A DNA stretch of 64,000 bases. Source: Aequorivita aquimaris (GTDB lineage: Bacteria > Bacteroidota > Bacteroidia > Flavobacteriales > Flavobacteriaceae). The stretch covers positions 124,001 through 188,000 of the forward strand of contig NZ_JRWG01000001.1 in the NCBI RefSeq assembly GCF_001573155.1, read 5' to 3'. The position numbers were made by a program, and so were the translations under genes. The notes beneath the pieces are model-generated. The model was not told the DNA's origin and searched no databases. It saw nothing but the letters and a program-made list of their open reading frames with translations. Below are positions 41,310 to 50,962 of this stretch, in pieces (the stretch's first letter is position 1; each line of letters starts with the position of its first letter).

Positions 41310-43957
41310 AAACATACAGCACCATCGCGAAGGATACCTCCACCCAGGACGACCTTGACTTCGAATTCCTTAGAAAAAAGGGAATCGAATACATCGAGGC
41401 TTTGGGCAGCGGTCTGTGGACGGACTACAACGCCCACGACCCGGGAATCACGACTTTGGAAGTTTTGTGCTACGCGATTACCGATTTGGGCGCGCGGCTT
41501 TCCCTTCCGTTGGAGAATATTTTGGCAGAGGAAAACAATCCGAGTTTTTTAAATGAGCAATTTCTGACAGCCGAAAATGCACTGCCCATAAAACCAATAA
41601 CCGCGCTGGATTACCGAAAATTGTTTATCGACATTGAAGGCGTGAAAAATGCCTGGCTGAAAAAACACGAAAAGAAAGTGTATGCCAACTGTAAAGAAAA
41701 TAAGCTTTCCTACAAACCTTTCGAAATAAAGGAAAAGTATAAAAAGGAATTCATTTTGAATGGGTTGTACGATGTTTTGGTGGAATTGGACGAGCTTGAC
41801 TCAGAAATTTTCAATACCGAAGCGAAGCGAAACAAAGAAATAAAAAGTCTAAAAGAAGAGGTTAGAACGGTTTATCACGCACACCGAAATCTTTGCGAAG
41901 ATGTAATTGAAATCGAGGAAGTTGAAAACCATCCGGTAGCTGTTTGCGCAATCGTGGAACTGAAACCCGAAGCCGACGAGGACAAAGTGCACGCAGAGAT
42001 TCTTTATACAATTGACGAATATCTGTCGCCTTCCCTCCGCTTCTACTCTTTAAAGGAAATGCTTGAAAAAGGCTATGCGCCCGATGAAATCTTTAACGGA
42101 CCGCTTTTGAAAAATGGATTTATTGACAATTCAGAACTTCGAAAAACAGAACTTCGAAAAGAGGTGCGATTGACCGACTTAATTGATCTAATCCAAAAAA
42201 TTGAAGGCGTTGATGTTATCCGTGACGTCACTATCAACAATTGCGATGGCAAGCCCGAAACCAAAAAAATCTGGAATCTCTGCATTCCCGAAGGAAAAAA
42301 GCCGAAACGCTGCGATAAAAGTTCGTTCAGTTATTACAAAGGATTTCTTCCGCTGAACATAAACAAAAAAGCGGTTGCCGATTATTTGGAAGCGATTTAT
42401 GATGAAATCGAAGCCAATATTCTCGACACCGCTTCGCAGAAAAAATCGTTGGAACTGCCCGTTGGACGGTTTTCCGATGTTGGCAATTACAGTACGATAC
42501 AAAACGATTTTCCAGAAGTTTATGGCGTTGGGGAATTGGGCGTAAAAAGCACGGCAACCATTGCAGACCGCGCAAAAGTGAAACAACTGAAAGCATATCT
42601 GCTCTTTTTTGACCAGATTTTCGCAAGCTATTTTGCACATCTAAAAAATGTAAAGGATATTTTTTCAATCAACGGCGAACTGGACAAAAGTTATTTCACG
42701 CAGATGGTTGAAAACGTAAAAGACCTTTCAGAATTGGTCTCTGCCAATTATTCTTCCGATGATAACATTACTGATATTTTGTTCTCCGACCTTGACGAGA
42801 AAGTTGCGCGCAGGAACCAAATGCTCGATCATTTGCTTTCACGTTTTGCGGAAAGTTTCAGCGAGTACGCTTTTTTGATGAAGCAACTTTACGGCAGCAA
42901 TACCGACGCTGCGGTTATCAAAACCAAGGAAGGTTTTCTTCAACAATACGGAATGATTGGCTGTGAACGACCTTTGAGTTTCAATTATTTTGAACAGAAA
43001 GCCGAAGATTTGTGGGACACCGGCAATGTTTCGGCATTCCAAAAACGCATCGCACTTTTAAGCGGCAACCCAAATTATTTCCGTAGAAATTTCTCTGACG
43101 ACCCGTTGGAAATTTACGAGGAAATTGACACCGACGGCATCATTGAATACCGTTTCCGTTTCCGAAGCAAAGACAAGGAAATTCTTTCTTCCTCCAGCAA
43201 GCATTACCACAATTTGACTTCGCTTTATAAGGAAATTTTAGACGTGAAAAATTACGGCCGCTTTGCGGAAAACTATGAAATAAAAGTGAATACCGCCGGA
43301 AAGTTTTACTTCAACCTTACCAATCCGAACATTCCCGATACAACCGATGAAGGCCACGTGATAGCCCGAAGGATTTCGAATTTTTCAACACAATCGACCG
43401 CCGAAAATGCAATTGCTAAAACCGTTGAATTTGTAAACACCCTCGATTTCAACGAAGGAATGTACGTTATTGAGCATATTCTGCTTCGCCCCGACGTAAC
43501 AAAAGACACCGCTCCCGAAAATACTTTTTTACCGATTTGTATCGATAATTGCGAGGGTTGCGAAGGCATTGACCCCTACTCTTTCAGGGTTTCCATCGTT
43601 TTGCCGGGATGGACGGAACGCTACAGCAATGTAGATTTCCGAAGGTTTTTGGAAGAACTGATTCAAAAGGAATTGCCTTCGCATATTTTGGCAAAAATCT
43701 GTTGGATTGGTTACCCAAAAAGTTACGACACCAAAGGCGAGGAAAATGAAATGGTGGAACTGGAAGAAGCCTACAAAGCCTGGCTATTGGCAAAAACCGA
43801 TATGGGCCAAAAACAACCGACCACAAAATTGAAAAGGCTTATCAAAATTATGAGCACATTGCACACCATTTACACGCAGGGAACGCTTCACGATTGTGAT
43901 GATGACGAAGAACAACAAGATATTATCCTGGGCAGGACCAACCTGGGCAAACTTTAA
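41297..43957 (+). CDS. eCIS baseplate wedge protein (Pvc12/Afp12-like)
   Basis: An 886-residue protein. The N-terminal block LRKKGIEYIEALGSGLWTDYNAHDPGITTLEVLCYAITDLGARLSLPLENIL is shared with gp6/gp7-like wedge proteins of eCIS. The 'DYNAHDPGITTLEVL' segment is the best marker. The rest is helical with beta insertions. It is the second wedge component and joins the Pvc11-like subunit in the baseplate ring. The overlap with the Pvc11 gene and its position in the order support the assignment. Confidence 0.88.
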   Translation: MSSVKTYSTIAKDTSTQDDLDFEFLRKKGIEYIEALGSGLWTDYNAHDPGITTLEVLCYAITDLGARLSLPLENILAEENNPSFLNEQFLTAENALPIKPITALDYRKLFIDIEGVKNAWLKKHEKKVYANCKENKLSYKPFEIKEKYKKEFILNGLYDVLVELDELDSEIFNTEAKRNKEIKSLKEEVRTVYHAHRNLCEDVIEIEEVENHPVAVCAIVELKPEADEDKVHAEILYTIDEYLSPSLRFYSLKEMLEKGYAPDEIFNGPLLKNGFIDNSELRKTELRKEVRLTDLIDLIQKIEGVDVIRDVTINNCDGKPETKKIWNLCIPEGKKPKRCDKSSFSYYKGFLPLNINKKAVADYLEAIYDEIEANILDTASQKKSLELPVGRFSDVGNYSTIQNDFPEVYGVGELGVKSTATIADRAKVKQLKAYLLFFDQIFASYFAHLKNVKDIFSINGELDKSYFTQMVENVKDLSELVSANYSSDDNITDILFSDLDEKVARRNQMLDHLLSRFAESFSEYAFLMKQLYGSNTDAAVIKTKEGFLQQYGMIGCERPLSFNYFEQKAEDLWDTGNVSAFQKRIALLSGNPNYFRRNFSDDPLEIYEEIDTDGIIEYRFRFRSKDKEILSSSSKHYHNLTSLYKEILDVKNYGRFAENYEIKVNTAGKFYFNLTNPNIPDTTDEGHVIARRISNFSTQSTAENAIAKTVEFVNTLDFNEGMYVIEHILLRPDVTKDTAPENTFLPICIDNCEGCEGIDPYSFRVSIVLPGWTERYSNVDFRRFLEELIQKELPSHILAKICWIGYPKSYDTKGEENEMVELEEAYKAWLLAKTDMGQKQPTTKLKRLIKIMSTLHTIYTQGTLHDCDDDEEQQDIILGRTNLGKL

Positions 43958-43969
43958 AATACCAAAGTT

Positions 43970-46594
43970 ATGGGCACTAAATTAATGGAAATTACTCCAC
44001 AGTACCGCTCCTTCGTGGACGACCAAGTACTGACCTCCGGGCAGTTGAACGAATTTATAGAATATTTTGAGGACCAAGACCGCTTGACGCGCGTATGCCT
44101 GGTGGGCGTTGGCGTCGCGTGCGGATTTAAGGTTTCGGTAAACAACCAAAAATCGCTTGTAACCGTAACGCAGGGCTGCGGTGTTACGACCGATGGTGAT
44201 TTGCTGAAACTTCAAAAAAGTATCAAAAACTCTTCCGTTACCTCCATTGTTTTGGAAAGTATCAAATATTCGCATTTTCGCGATTTTGACGATGATAAGG
44301 CTAAGTACAAACACTTCAGAAACGGCAATGCAACGATTGATTTATGGGAGTTAATTCCGCAGGAAAAGGTAGATTTGGAAGCCGGTCATCTTCCCATAAA
44401 TTCTCAATTGCTCAATGGAAAAGTTGTCGTACTGTATTTGGAAAGTTTTCCGAAAGAAGCAGACATCTGTACCACCACAAATTGCGACAATCAAGGGCAG
44501 CTAAATATCCAAAATCTTCGGGTGTTATTGATTAACCGGGAAGATGTTGAAAATATAGTAAATGCAAAGGATGCCATTTTTACGAAGCACAACGTTTACG
44601 AGGCATTTACAAACCTTCCGCAAACCGCTGTTCCGAAGGTAATTTTAAACGATGGCAATGCAACTTCATATACAAAATTGGCCGCTGCTTATAAAGCTGC
44701 AATTACAGCTTCAAAAAACAGTTTGCACTCCGCGTTTCAGCAATTGTTCCAAGGTTTTTCCGACGTTTTGGATATAAAGGACGGGACATCGAACACGATG
44801 TTGAACCAGATAAATAATTTGGATGATTTCAACACCAATGAAAAGGTCCAATACCGCTATGATTTGGTACGCGATTTAAGCGATACCTATAATGAACTGG
44901 CAGAGATTCTTTTAAAACTGAAAACCGAATGTTGCCCAAATATTGAGGCATTTCCTAAGCATTTGTTGCTGGGCGCACTTTCGTCCGAAGAAATTTATCC
45001 CGAATTGCGCCACGATTTTTACCATTCGCCAACAAACAATGAATACGCCAAATATCTAAAAACGGCGAAAAGTTTGGTTCAGCGCTTGGTTTTGGTTTTG
45101 GACAATTTCAATCTTTCCGATGAAAGACAGGTTGCCATTACGCCTTCAAAAACCTGCGGAAATTTGGGCGAAAAAGCCATTCCCGTTTATTACGAAGTTG
45201 ATGCTGAAATGCTCACGGCTTGGGATTTCAACAAAACCGAAAACTACAAACAGCGATTCAACGTAAGCTTTCACAAAGAAAACCTCGCGCCGAATAGCTG
45301 GGTTCAAAATCCATTGCAATTTGAGTTGGATTGCAACGATTTTTACAGGATTGAAGGGCATTTTGGGCATCCCGCGCAGGACAGCCGCAATGCAATAAAT
45401 AATTTAAAGAATGACTACGCTTTGGATTTTGACTGTTTGCTTTTCGACCTTCAAAAAGATGCGCAGGCCTTTACTTCTTTTTTAAGGGAAAACCCTTCAA
45501 TTGCCCATAAAGCGGGAGTTCCCAAAGGCGGAACCTTCGTGTTGGTTTCCGAAAGGGAAAATGTGGTGGCCGATTTTTGTATTTCGACTAAAATCAGCAC
45601 TGCTTCAGACGGTTGCTGCTCTTTGATGGAATGTACCTATCCGTGGATCAGCTCGCTAAAATATATGAACAACCTTTCACGAAGTTTGAAAGGAACGCAG
45701 AGCCGCAATAAACCGATGCCGCAAAATTATGTGCTGCAGGTTATTGAATACAGGATTAACGGCGAACCGCTAATTAATAGAACGACTACAATTACAATTC
45801 CTTTAAAGGAAATATTCTTGAGAAGGATACACGCAGTGACCGAAGCGTTAAATAAAAAATTTGACAAAGGCGTGGTTTTCGACTTTAACGAAAGTCAGAA
45901 AAGGCTGGTCATTACGCGTGCGAAGGAAGACACTTTCACCATTCGTCTGCGGGAGATTTCACAGGCAAACAACAATGCCATTTATACATACAGCAACAAT
46001 GGCATGTTCCGAAACAATCGCGTTTTCAGGCCCGATGCGATGCGTTGCCGTGATTTGAGAAATTACCGCGAGGCCTTCTATCAAAAACTGCACGCACAGA
46101 TTGCACCAGTAAATAAAGATGATGATTACGGAACTTATGATGAAAAATGGGCAAAATGGAGCAAACTCACTGAGCGATTGGTTACCAATCCTATAATAAT
46201 TGAAGCAGGATTGACCCGAATGGTTACCTCTTCAGCACAGTTGCCACAAGAGATTAGAACCATAATCGGCAACTTAAAACGCGATTTGAACCAGGCGGCC
46301 GGAAGTGGCACGAACCTACAATTCCGATTGGATGGCGATTGGGTAAATGGCATTTGGGTAAACAAATTTATGCTCGACCACCATAGACGAAACAAGAAAA
46401 ATACCCACGATGATATTGTGCTGTTCGTGAACCTGCGGAAATATCTTCACAATGAAACGGGCGTCACAAAACTCTCCATTTACATAACAAATTTTGAATA
46501 CTCAAGCGTTCTGGATGCTGCAATGGCAAAATACAAAACAGTGGCAGATTTCTATTTTGGAACGCCAACGGGCGAAAATGCGATAAGAATATGA
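43970..46594 (+). CDS. Large eCIS protein at the Pvc13 position; candidate fibre or baseplate-periphery subunit
   Basis: An 874-residue cytoplasmic-type protein with no signal peptide. The N-terminus (MEITPQYRSFVDDQVLTSGQLNEFIEYFEDQDRLTRVCLVGVGVACGFKVSVN...VTQGCGVTTDGDLL) reads as a short attachment domain followed by a beta sandwich. The remainder mixes helical and beta regions, with an unusual number of Cys pairs (for example KTECCP and DGCCSLMEC). It has no collagen-like or adenovirus-knob-like receptor-binding motif, unlike PVC tail fibres. By position (after Pvc12, before the tape measure) it replaces Pvc13, possibly forming a cage or fibre base. Function unproven. Confidence 0.6.
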   Translation: MGTKLMEITPQYRSFVDDQVLTSGQLNEFIEYFEDQDRLTRVCLVGVGVACGFKVSVNNQKSLVTVTQGCGVTTDGDLLKLQKSIKNSSVTSIVLESIKYSHFRDFDDDKAKYKHFRNGNATIDLWELIPQEKVDLEAGHLPINSQLLNGKVVVLYLESFPKEADICTTTNCDNQGQLNIQNLRVLLINREDVENIVNAKDAIFTKHNVYEAFTNLPQTAVPKVILNDGNATSYTKLAAAYKAAITASKNSLHSAFQQLFQGFSDVLDIKDGTSNTMLNQINNLDDFNTNEKVQYRYDLVRDLSDTYNELAEILLKLKTECCPNIEAFPKHLLLGALSSEEIYPELRHDFYHSPTNNEYAKYLKTAKSLVQRLVLVLDNFNLSDERQVAITPSKTCGNLGEKAIPVYYEVDAEMLTAWDFNKTENYKQRFNVSFHKENLAPNSWVQNPLQFELDCNDFYRIEGHFGHPAQDSRNAINNLKNDYALDFDCLLFDLQKDAQAFTSFLRENPSIAHKAGVPKGGTFVLVSERENVVADFCISTKISTASDGCCSLMECTYPWISSLKYMNNLSRSLKGTQSRNKPMPQNYVLQVIEYRINGEPLINRTTTITIPLKEIFLRRIHAVTEALNKKFDKGVVFDFNESQKRLVITRAKEDTFTIRLREISQANNNAIYTYSNNGMFRNNRVFRPDAMRCRDLRNYREAFYQKLHAQIAPVNKDDDYGTYDEKWAKWSKLTERLVTNPIIIEAGLTRMVTSSAQLPQEIRTIIGNLKRDLNQAAGSGTNLQFRLDGDWVNGIWVNKFMLDHHRRNKKNTHDDIVLFVNLRKYLHNETGVTKLSIYITNFEYSSVLDAAMAKYKTVADFYFGTPTGENAIRI

Positions 46595-46836
46595 GAAGTT
46601 TAGCTGAAAATAGCGTAAAAAAAGAAGGGTATCAGTCGGTAAAATTGTACAATCCGAATGATACCCTTATGGGTCTAAACACTAAAGAACTAGCACTACA
46701 AGTAAGACAAAAGACCGACGAAAGTAAACCTAACGAACGAACTAAAGTACAAACTATAAAAGAACTTGAACTAAACTGCACACAACCCAGTAATTCATCT
46801 CTGAATCGAGTAGTAAATATAAGTCTAAAAAACTAA
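46591..46836 (+). CDS. Small eCIS-linked hypothetical protein
   Basis: An 81-residue, polar and basic protein (MRSLAENSVKKEGYQSVKLYNPNDTLMGLNTKELALQVRQKTDESKPNERTKV...). It has no hydrophobic segment and looks largely disordered. Its start overlaps the preceding stop (ATGA) and it ends 7 nt before the tape-measure gene. I do not recognise it. It could be an assembly chaperone or a small cargo-docking protein. Confidence 0.5.
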   Translation: MRSLAENSVKKEGYQSVKLYNPNDTLMGLNTKELALQVRQKTDESKPNERTKVQTIKELELNCTQPSNSSLNRVVNISLKN

Positions 46837-46843
46837 ACAACAA

Positions 46844-48193
46844 ATGGTTGCGCCAAAAAATATCATAAAAAAAGTACAAATTGGGGTAAATACCCCTTCA
46901 CTTGCCCATGGTATGCAATTAAAAGATGGATTGGGCGATTTTTTTAAAGAAGAAATTCTTCCTGAAATAGACAGTTATTTCAATTCGCTTCAAAAAAACA
47001 ATCCAAAAATTATTCGAATTGAAAATATTTCCTTGGAAATCTCTATTAAAGAAAAAGATCCTTTGAAAGACCTCAAAAGATTAATTATCAAAGAATTAAA
47101 AAGAACGATTAATAAAGAAAATATTTTAAGCCCGGAGTGGAATGATTTTAAAACCACGTCGCCTGCGCAAAACGAGGCCGAATCATTTCTTCATTTTCTA
47201 AAAACAGGAACACTGCCGTGGTGGTTTGATCAAAAACCGGATATGTGGAAAGGTTTTTTTGAGGAAACAATTTCCAAAAGTGAAACATTAAAAGAACTGA
47301 AAAACCTTCTTTCAAAAGCAACGATTCGGAAGCGATTGATTTATCAATTTGATGACAATCAGTTATTTAAAATAGTAAATTCTTATTTAGAAAAAACCGA
47401 ATTAGGTGATTGGCAAAACAAGGTTCCCAAAAAATTCAGAACCCAATTTTGGAAAGCTGTGCTGTTGTATTCAATTCATAAAAACGCCGAAGAAGTTGAA
47501 ACAATATTTCAAAATATTCCCGCCAAAGAAGTCTCAAAATTGCTACAAATTTCAAAAGAAAGTTTCGGTTTGGATATTTCTTTGAACACTAAAAATATTC
47601 AAAAGGAAACTGCTGAAAGAGAAGTTTCCCTTAAAACAGAAAAGAGCCAAAAAGAGATAGACATTACTGACGCTGAAGAAGAAGCTGAAACAAATAAGGA
47701 TGGTATTTTGGTACAAAATGCCGGATTGGTTTTACTGCATCCCTTCCTAAAAATGTTTTTTGAAAAAATGGATTTTATTTCGGAAAAGACTATCAAACCT
47801 GAAAAAATGGACGAAGCCATCCACGCGCTCCACTATTTGGCAACGGGAAAGGAACAGGCGTATGAGTACGAACTTGTTTTTGAGAAATTTCTTTGCAATG
47901 TTCCTCTAAACCATCCAATTAACCGTCATATTTTGTTGACAAAGGAGCAAAAAATGGCCTGTGAGATATTGCTGGAGGCCGTGCTTGGCCATTGGACGGC
48001 GCTGAAAAGCAATTCCACCGCAATTCTTCAAAACGAATTTTTGCAACGGGAAGGCAAACTCACGGTTTCAGCAGAAAAACAACAGCTTTATATTCAACGC
48101 AAAACCCAGGATATTCTTTTGGACAAACTGCCGTGGAATGTGCATTTGATCAAAATTCCGTGGAAGGAAAAAATCCTGTTTGTGGATTGGTAA
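46844..48193 (+). CDS. eCIS tape-measure protein (Pvc14/Afp14-like)
   Basis: A 449-residue protein of the contractile injection system tape-measure family. The N-terminal block 'IIKKVQIGVNTPSLAHGMQLKDGLGDFFKEEILPEIDSYFNSL' and the C-terminal 'NAGLVLLHPFLKMFFEKM...AIHALHYLATGKE...LPLNHPI...LL.AVLGHW..LKSNS...L...FLQREGKL' are both recognisable. It is thought to fix tube length, working with the cap. At about 449 residues it is on the short side, predicting a short particle if length scales with the protein (inference). Confidence 0.88.
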   Translation: MVAPKNIIKKVQIGVNTPSLAHGMQLKDGLGDFFKEEILPEIDSYFNSLQKNNPKIIRIENISLEISIKEKDPLKDLKRLIIKELKRTINKENILSPEWNDFKTTSPAQNEAESFLHFLKTGTLPWWFDQKPDMWKGFFEETISKSETLKELKNLLSKATIRKRLIYQFDDNQLFKIVNSYLEKTELGDWQNKVPKKFRTQFWKAVLLYSIHKNAEEVETIFQNIPAKEVSKLLQISKESFGLDISLNTKNIQKETAEREVSLKTEKSQKEIDITDAEEEAETNKDGILVQNAGLVLLHPFLKMFFEKMDFISEKTIKPEKMDEAIHALHYLATGKEQAYEYELVFEKFLCNVPLNHPINRHILLTKEQKMACEILLEAVLGHWTALKSNSTAILQNEFLQREGKLTVSAEKQQLYIQRKTQDILLDKLPWNVHLIKIPWKEKILFVDW

Positions 48194-48197
48194 AATT

Positions 48198-50945
48198 ATG
48201 AGAGCTTTTTCAATAAATAGCGCCCAAAACGGAAAACCAAATTCCTTGCAGCCCACAAAAGGCAATACGCCCTTTTTTGCGGCACAGGCCAAGCTATCTG
48301 TGGGAAAAGCCGACGATGCTTATGAAAAAGAAGCCGATTCCGTAGCCGATAAAGTGGTGCAGCGAATGGAAAATGGTGCCTTCCGTGCTTCGGAAACTTT
48401 TTTTCCACCAGCAACAATTCAGAAAAAAACCGAGGAAGAAAATACGGAAATCCAACAACAGCCGCTTTCCGATTCCATAACCCCGTTGGTCCAATTAAAG
48501 AGCGTTGAAGACGAACAAATCCAAGAAAAATGTGAGGAATGTGAAAAGGAGACCGGTATTTCAAAAGCCTCTGAAAATGGGATTCCCAAAATCCAAAAAA
48601 AATGTGAAGCCTGCGAACAGAAAGAAGAAAGCATTCAAAAAAAATCCTCCAAAAGCAGCAGTGCTTCAGCTTCAAATATTCAAAGCACTTTAAAAAGCAC
48701 GAAAGGCAGTGGCACTCCCCTTCCCAAAAATTCAAAAGCAAAATTGGAGAAAAGTTTTGGGGCAGATTTCGGCAATGTACGCATTCACAACAATAGTACC
48801 TCCGTGCAAATGAGCCGCGCTTTGGGAGCGCAGGCGTTTACAAATGGCAACGATATTTATTTCAATTCCGGGAAATTCAATCCTTCCACAAAATCTGGAA
48901 AACACTTGTTGGCGCACGAGCTTACGCATGTAATTCAGCAAAATAAAGGCATTCACAATAATATTCAGCGGGCCTGCGAAAATAGTCCTACAACAATTCC
49001 CTCAACGGGTATGAACGGATGTTCTACCGAAACATCACGCCCAACCCACCAAAACACTGAAATAAATTATGTGGTCGGAAACTGGGCCATAGACGCCCAA
49101 AGCAAAGCAGCGCTTTCAGCAATTGCGGCAAAGTGGCACGCCGACGCACGCAATGACACTGTACGCATTGATGGCTTTGCGAGCTGTGATGGAGCGGCTT
49201 CAACCAATTGGCGTCTTTCCTGCGATCGCGCAAATGCAGTGGAAAACGAACTGAAAAACCCTAGCGATGGAAGTCCCGGTATTCCTTCAACCGCAACCTT
49301 TAACAAATTTGCACATGGGGAAACGGAGGAATTTTCGGCCATAGATTCAACCCAAAACCGAAAAAGCCTAGTAACACTTCAGCCAACCGCTGGTGCGCTC
49401 CCGGCCGTAATGCCAACAGCGGGACCAAACGATTTTCAGATTACGAGAATACCTGCTTCTTCGCAGGACAAGATTTTTTTCGCAGCGGGAAGTGCCATTC
49501 TTACTCCAGGTGGAATTGCCGCAATTGATGCCTTAAAATTGACAACGCCCACGAATGTAAGGTTGATTGGCTTTGCAAGTATGGAAGAACCCACTACCCT
49601 TGCGCAGGATAGGGCCAATGCGGTTTTGGCAAGATTACAACAGAATCCAAACGCCATAAGCGTTGTTTCGGCTATTGGAAATGCCGCGGCCACTTCAACA
49701 CGAAGTGATTTTGCAAGTGCGAGAAGCGTTGAAATCTTAACGGGAACGGCTACTCCCACAACCTTGGATTGCGATGCAATAGTTGTGGGAAGCAATCCTC
49801 CACAAAAAGTAAATCCGCCTACCCAGCCCTGCGCAACGATGGATCCCGATACGTTGACCGCTTTTAATACCGCATTGCCCATAGCCAATGACGCCATGAC
49901 TGCAGCCATAAATGCTGCAAATGCAACACACGCAGATTTTAACCCAAATTTAGTACAGCAATTTTTCGGAAGAAATGATGCTGCCATTTTAGCAACACTT
50001 TCAAGCAATTTGTTAAGACTGCAAGCGCATGTTGCAGGTTTGCCCGCAATTACAAATTGTGGCGGCCAATGTGATACCGGCGGGTGTGAAAATGGGCCAA
50101 TAGCATATAATAATGGTGTCGATTCTGCTTCAACCATGACTTTATGCGTTCCTACCTTTAAAAGTTTGAACACCAACGATGCCGCTAGAAATCTAATTCA
50201 CGAAAGCGCCCACGGAACCACACCTTTGGGTGGCGCGGGAGCTCCTACCGAAGGGACAAAAGACGTGGCGTATAGGCACGAACGGATGATGTTCCAGCTT
50301 TCGCCTGAAGATCGTTTACGAAATTCAGACAGCTATGCGCTTTTTGCACTTTTTGCAAAAGAAGTACAGACTACAGGAAATGCAAATGCGGTGCCGGCCG
50401 GAATAAGCACGCCGTCCAATGATACTTTTATAGGGATAGATGCTGCGGATGAAGACCCACTGAAACTTGCCATTGCACAATTGGAGAAAAGACTGGCTTG
50501 GGCAACAAGCCATTCGGGGCAACTCTTCGGGGAAGCACAATTAGTACGCGATGGCTCCCAAACCTGGGCCGCAACTTGGGCCAATGCATATATGCACGAA
50601 GCTGCATTGCGATTTCCCGTAAATGATCCTTCCGTTCCGCCAAACCAACCTACTTTGGACGATATGGTGAAATTAGCCGCTATCGTTGAAAAATATAAAT
50701 TGATGCGCTTTGCCGTAAAAAGAGACTTAACAGTATTTGGCCTTGCCGTTGGTGTAGTGTCTTGGATGGGTGGCGCCACCATTGCAGGCGATACGCTGTT
50801 TATTGGCCCTGATTTTTTCCGGGCTGATCCGCGGCAGCAGATATCATTGCTTTTGGAAGCCCTCGCCGCTTCAACACCCGGCGTGGAGGCCGCTTTTATA
50901 CCGGCTTATGTATCCTTTGCGGAATTTATGCACGACAATGCCTAA
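48198..50945 (+). CDS. DUF4157 protein with two OmpA-like domains and an M35-like zinc protease: candidate eCIS effector
   Basis: A 915-residue multidomain protein. Residues 1-60 are an N-terminal segment likely to serve loading. A linker holds two CxxC knuckles (112-115 and 136-139). The DUF4157 'eCIS core' domain (about 172-250) ends in the zinc motif HELTH (240-244). Two OmpA-like peptidoglycan-binding-type domains follow (about 288-398 and 423-515). The C-terminal domain (about 545-915) carries HESAH (668-672) and, 14 residues later, GTKDVAY (686-692), which fits the HExxH/GTxDxxY signature of M35 (aspzincin) endopeptidases. DUF4157 proteins are commonly linked to eCIS cargo. Two separate metalloprotease motifs in one chain are unusual. 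Start set at the ATG that follows the tape-measure stop. Confidence 0.8.
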   Translation: MRAFSINSAQNGKPNSLQPTKGNTPFFAAQAKLSVGKADDAYEKEADSVADKVVQRMENGAFRASETFFPPATIQKKTEEENTEIQQQPLSDSITPLVQLKSVEDEQIQEKCEECEKETGISKASENGIPKIQKKCEACEQKEESIQKKSSKSSSASASNIQSTLKSTKGSGTPLPKNSKAKLEKSFGADFGNVRIHNNSTSVQMSRALGAQAFTNGNDIYFNSGKFNPSTKSGKHLLAHELTHVIQQNKGIHNNIQRACENSPTTIPSTGMNGCSTETSRPTHQNTEINYVVGNWAIDAQSKAALSAIAAKWHADARNDTVRIDGFASCDGAASTNWRLSCDRANAVENELKNPSDGSPGIPSTATFNKFAHGETEEFSAIDSTQNRKSLVTLQPTAGALPAVMPTAGPNDFQITRIPASSQDKIFFAAGSAILTPGGIAAIDALKLTTPTNVRLIGFASMEEPTTLAQDRANAVLARLQQNPNAISVVSAIGNAAATSTRSDFASARSVEILTGTATPTTLDCDAIVVGSNPPQKVNPPTQPCATMDPDTLTAFNTALPIANDAMTAAINAANATHADFNPNLVQQFFGRNDAAILATLSSNLLRLQAHVAGLPAITNCGGQCDTGGCENGPIAYNNGVDSASTMTLCVPTFKSLNTNDAARNLIHESAHGTTPLGGAGAPTEGTKDVAYRHERMMFQLSPEDRLRNSDSYALFALFAKEVQTTGNANAVPAGISTPSNDTFIGIDAADEDPLKLAIAQLEKRLAWATSHSGQLFGEAQLVRDGSQTWAATWANAYMHEAALRFPVNDPSVPPNQPTLDDMVKLAAIVEKYKLMRFAVKRDLTVFGLAVGVVSWMGGATIAGDTLFIGPDFFRADPRQQISLLLEALAASTPGVEAAFIPAYVSFAEFMHDNA

Positions 50946-50962
50946 ATCAGAAAAATATTAAG

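Noticed and set aside
49436-50176. A 246-codon frame antisense to the DUF4157 effector gene
   Set aside because: Composition (many Ala, Val, Lys, Cys) follows from reversing an Ala/Thr/Asn-rich gene. The sense frame has clear domains.
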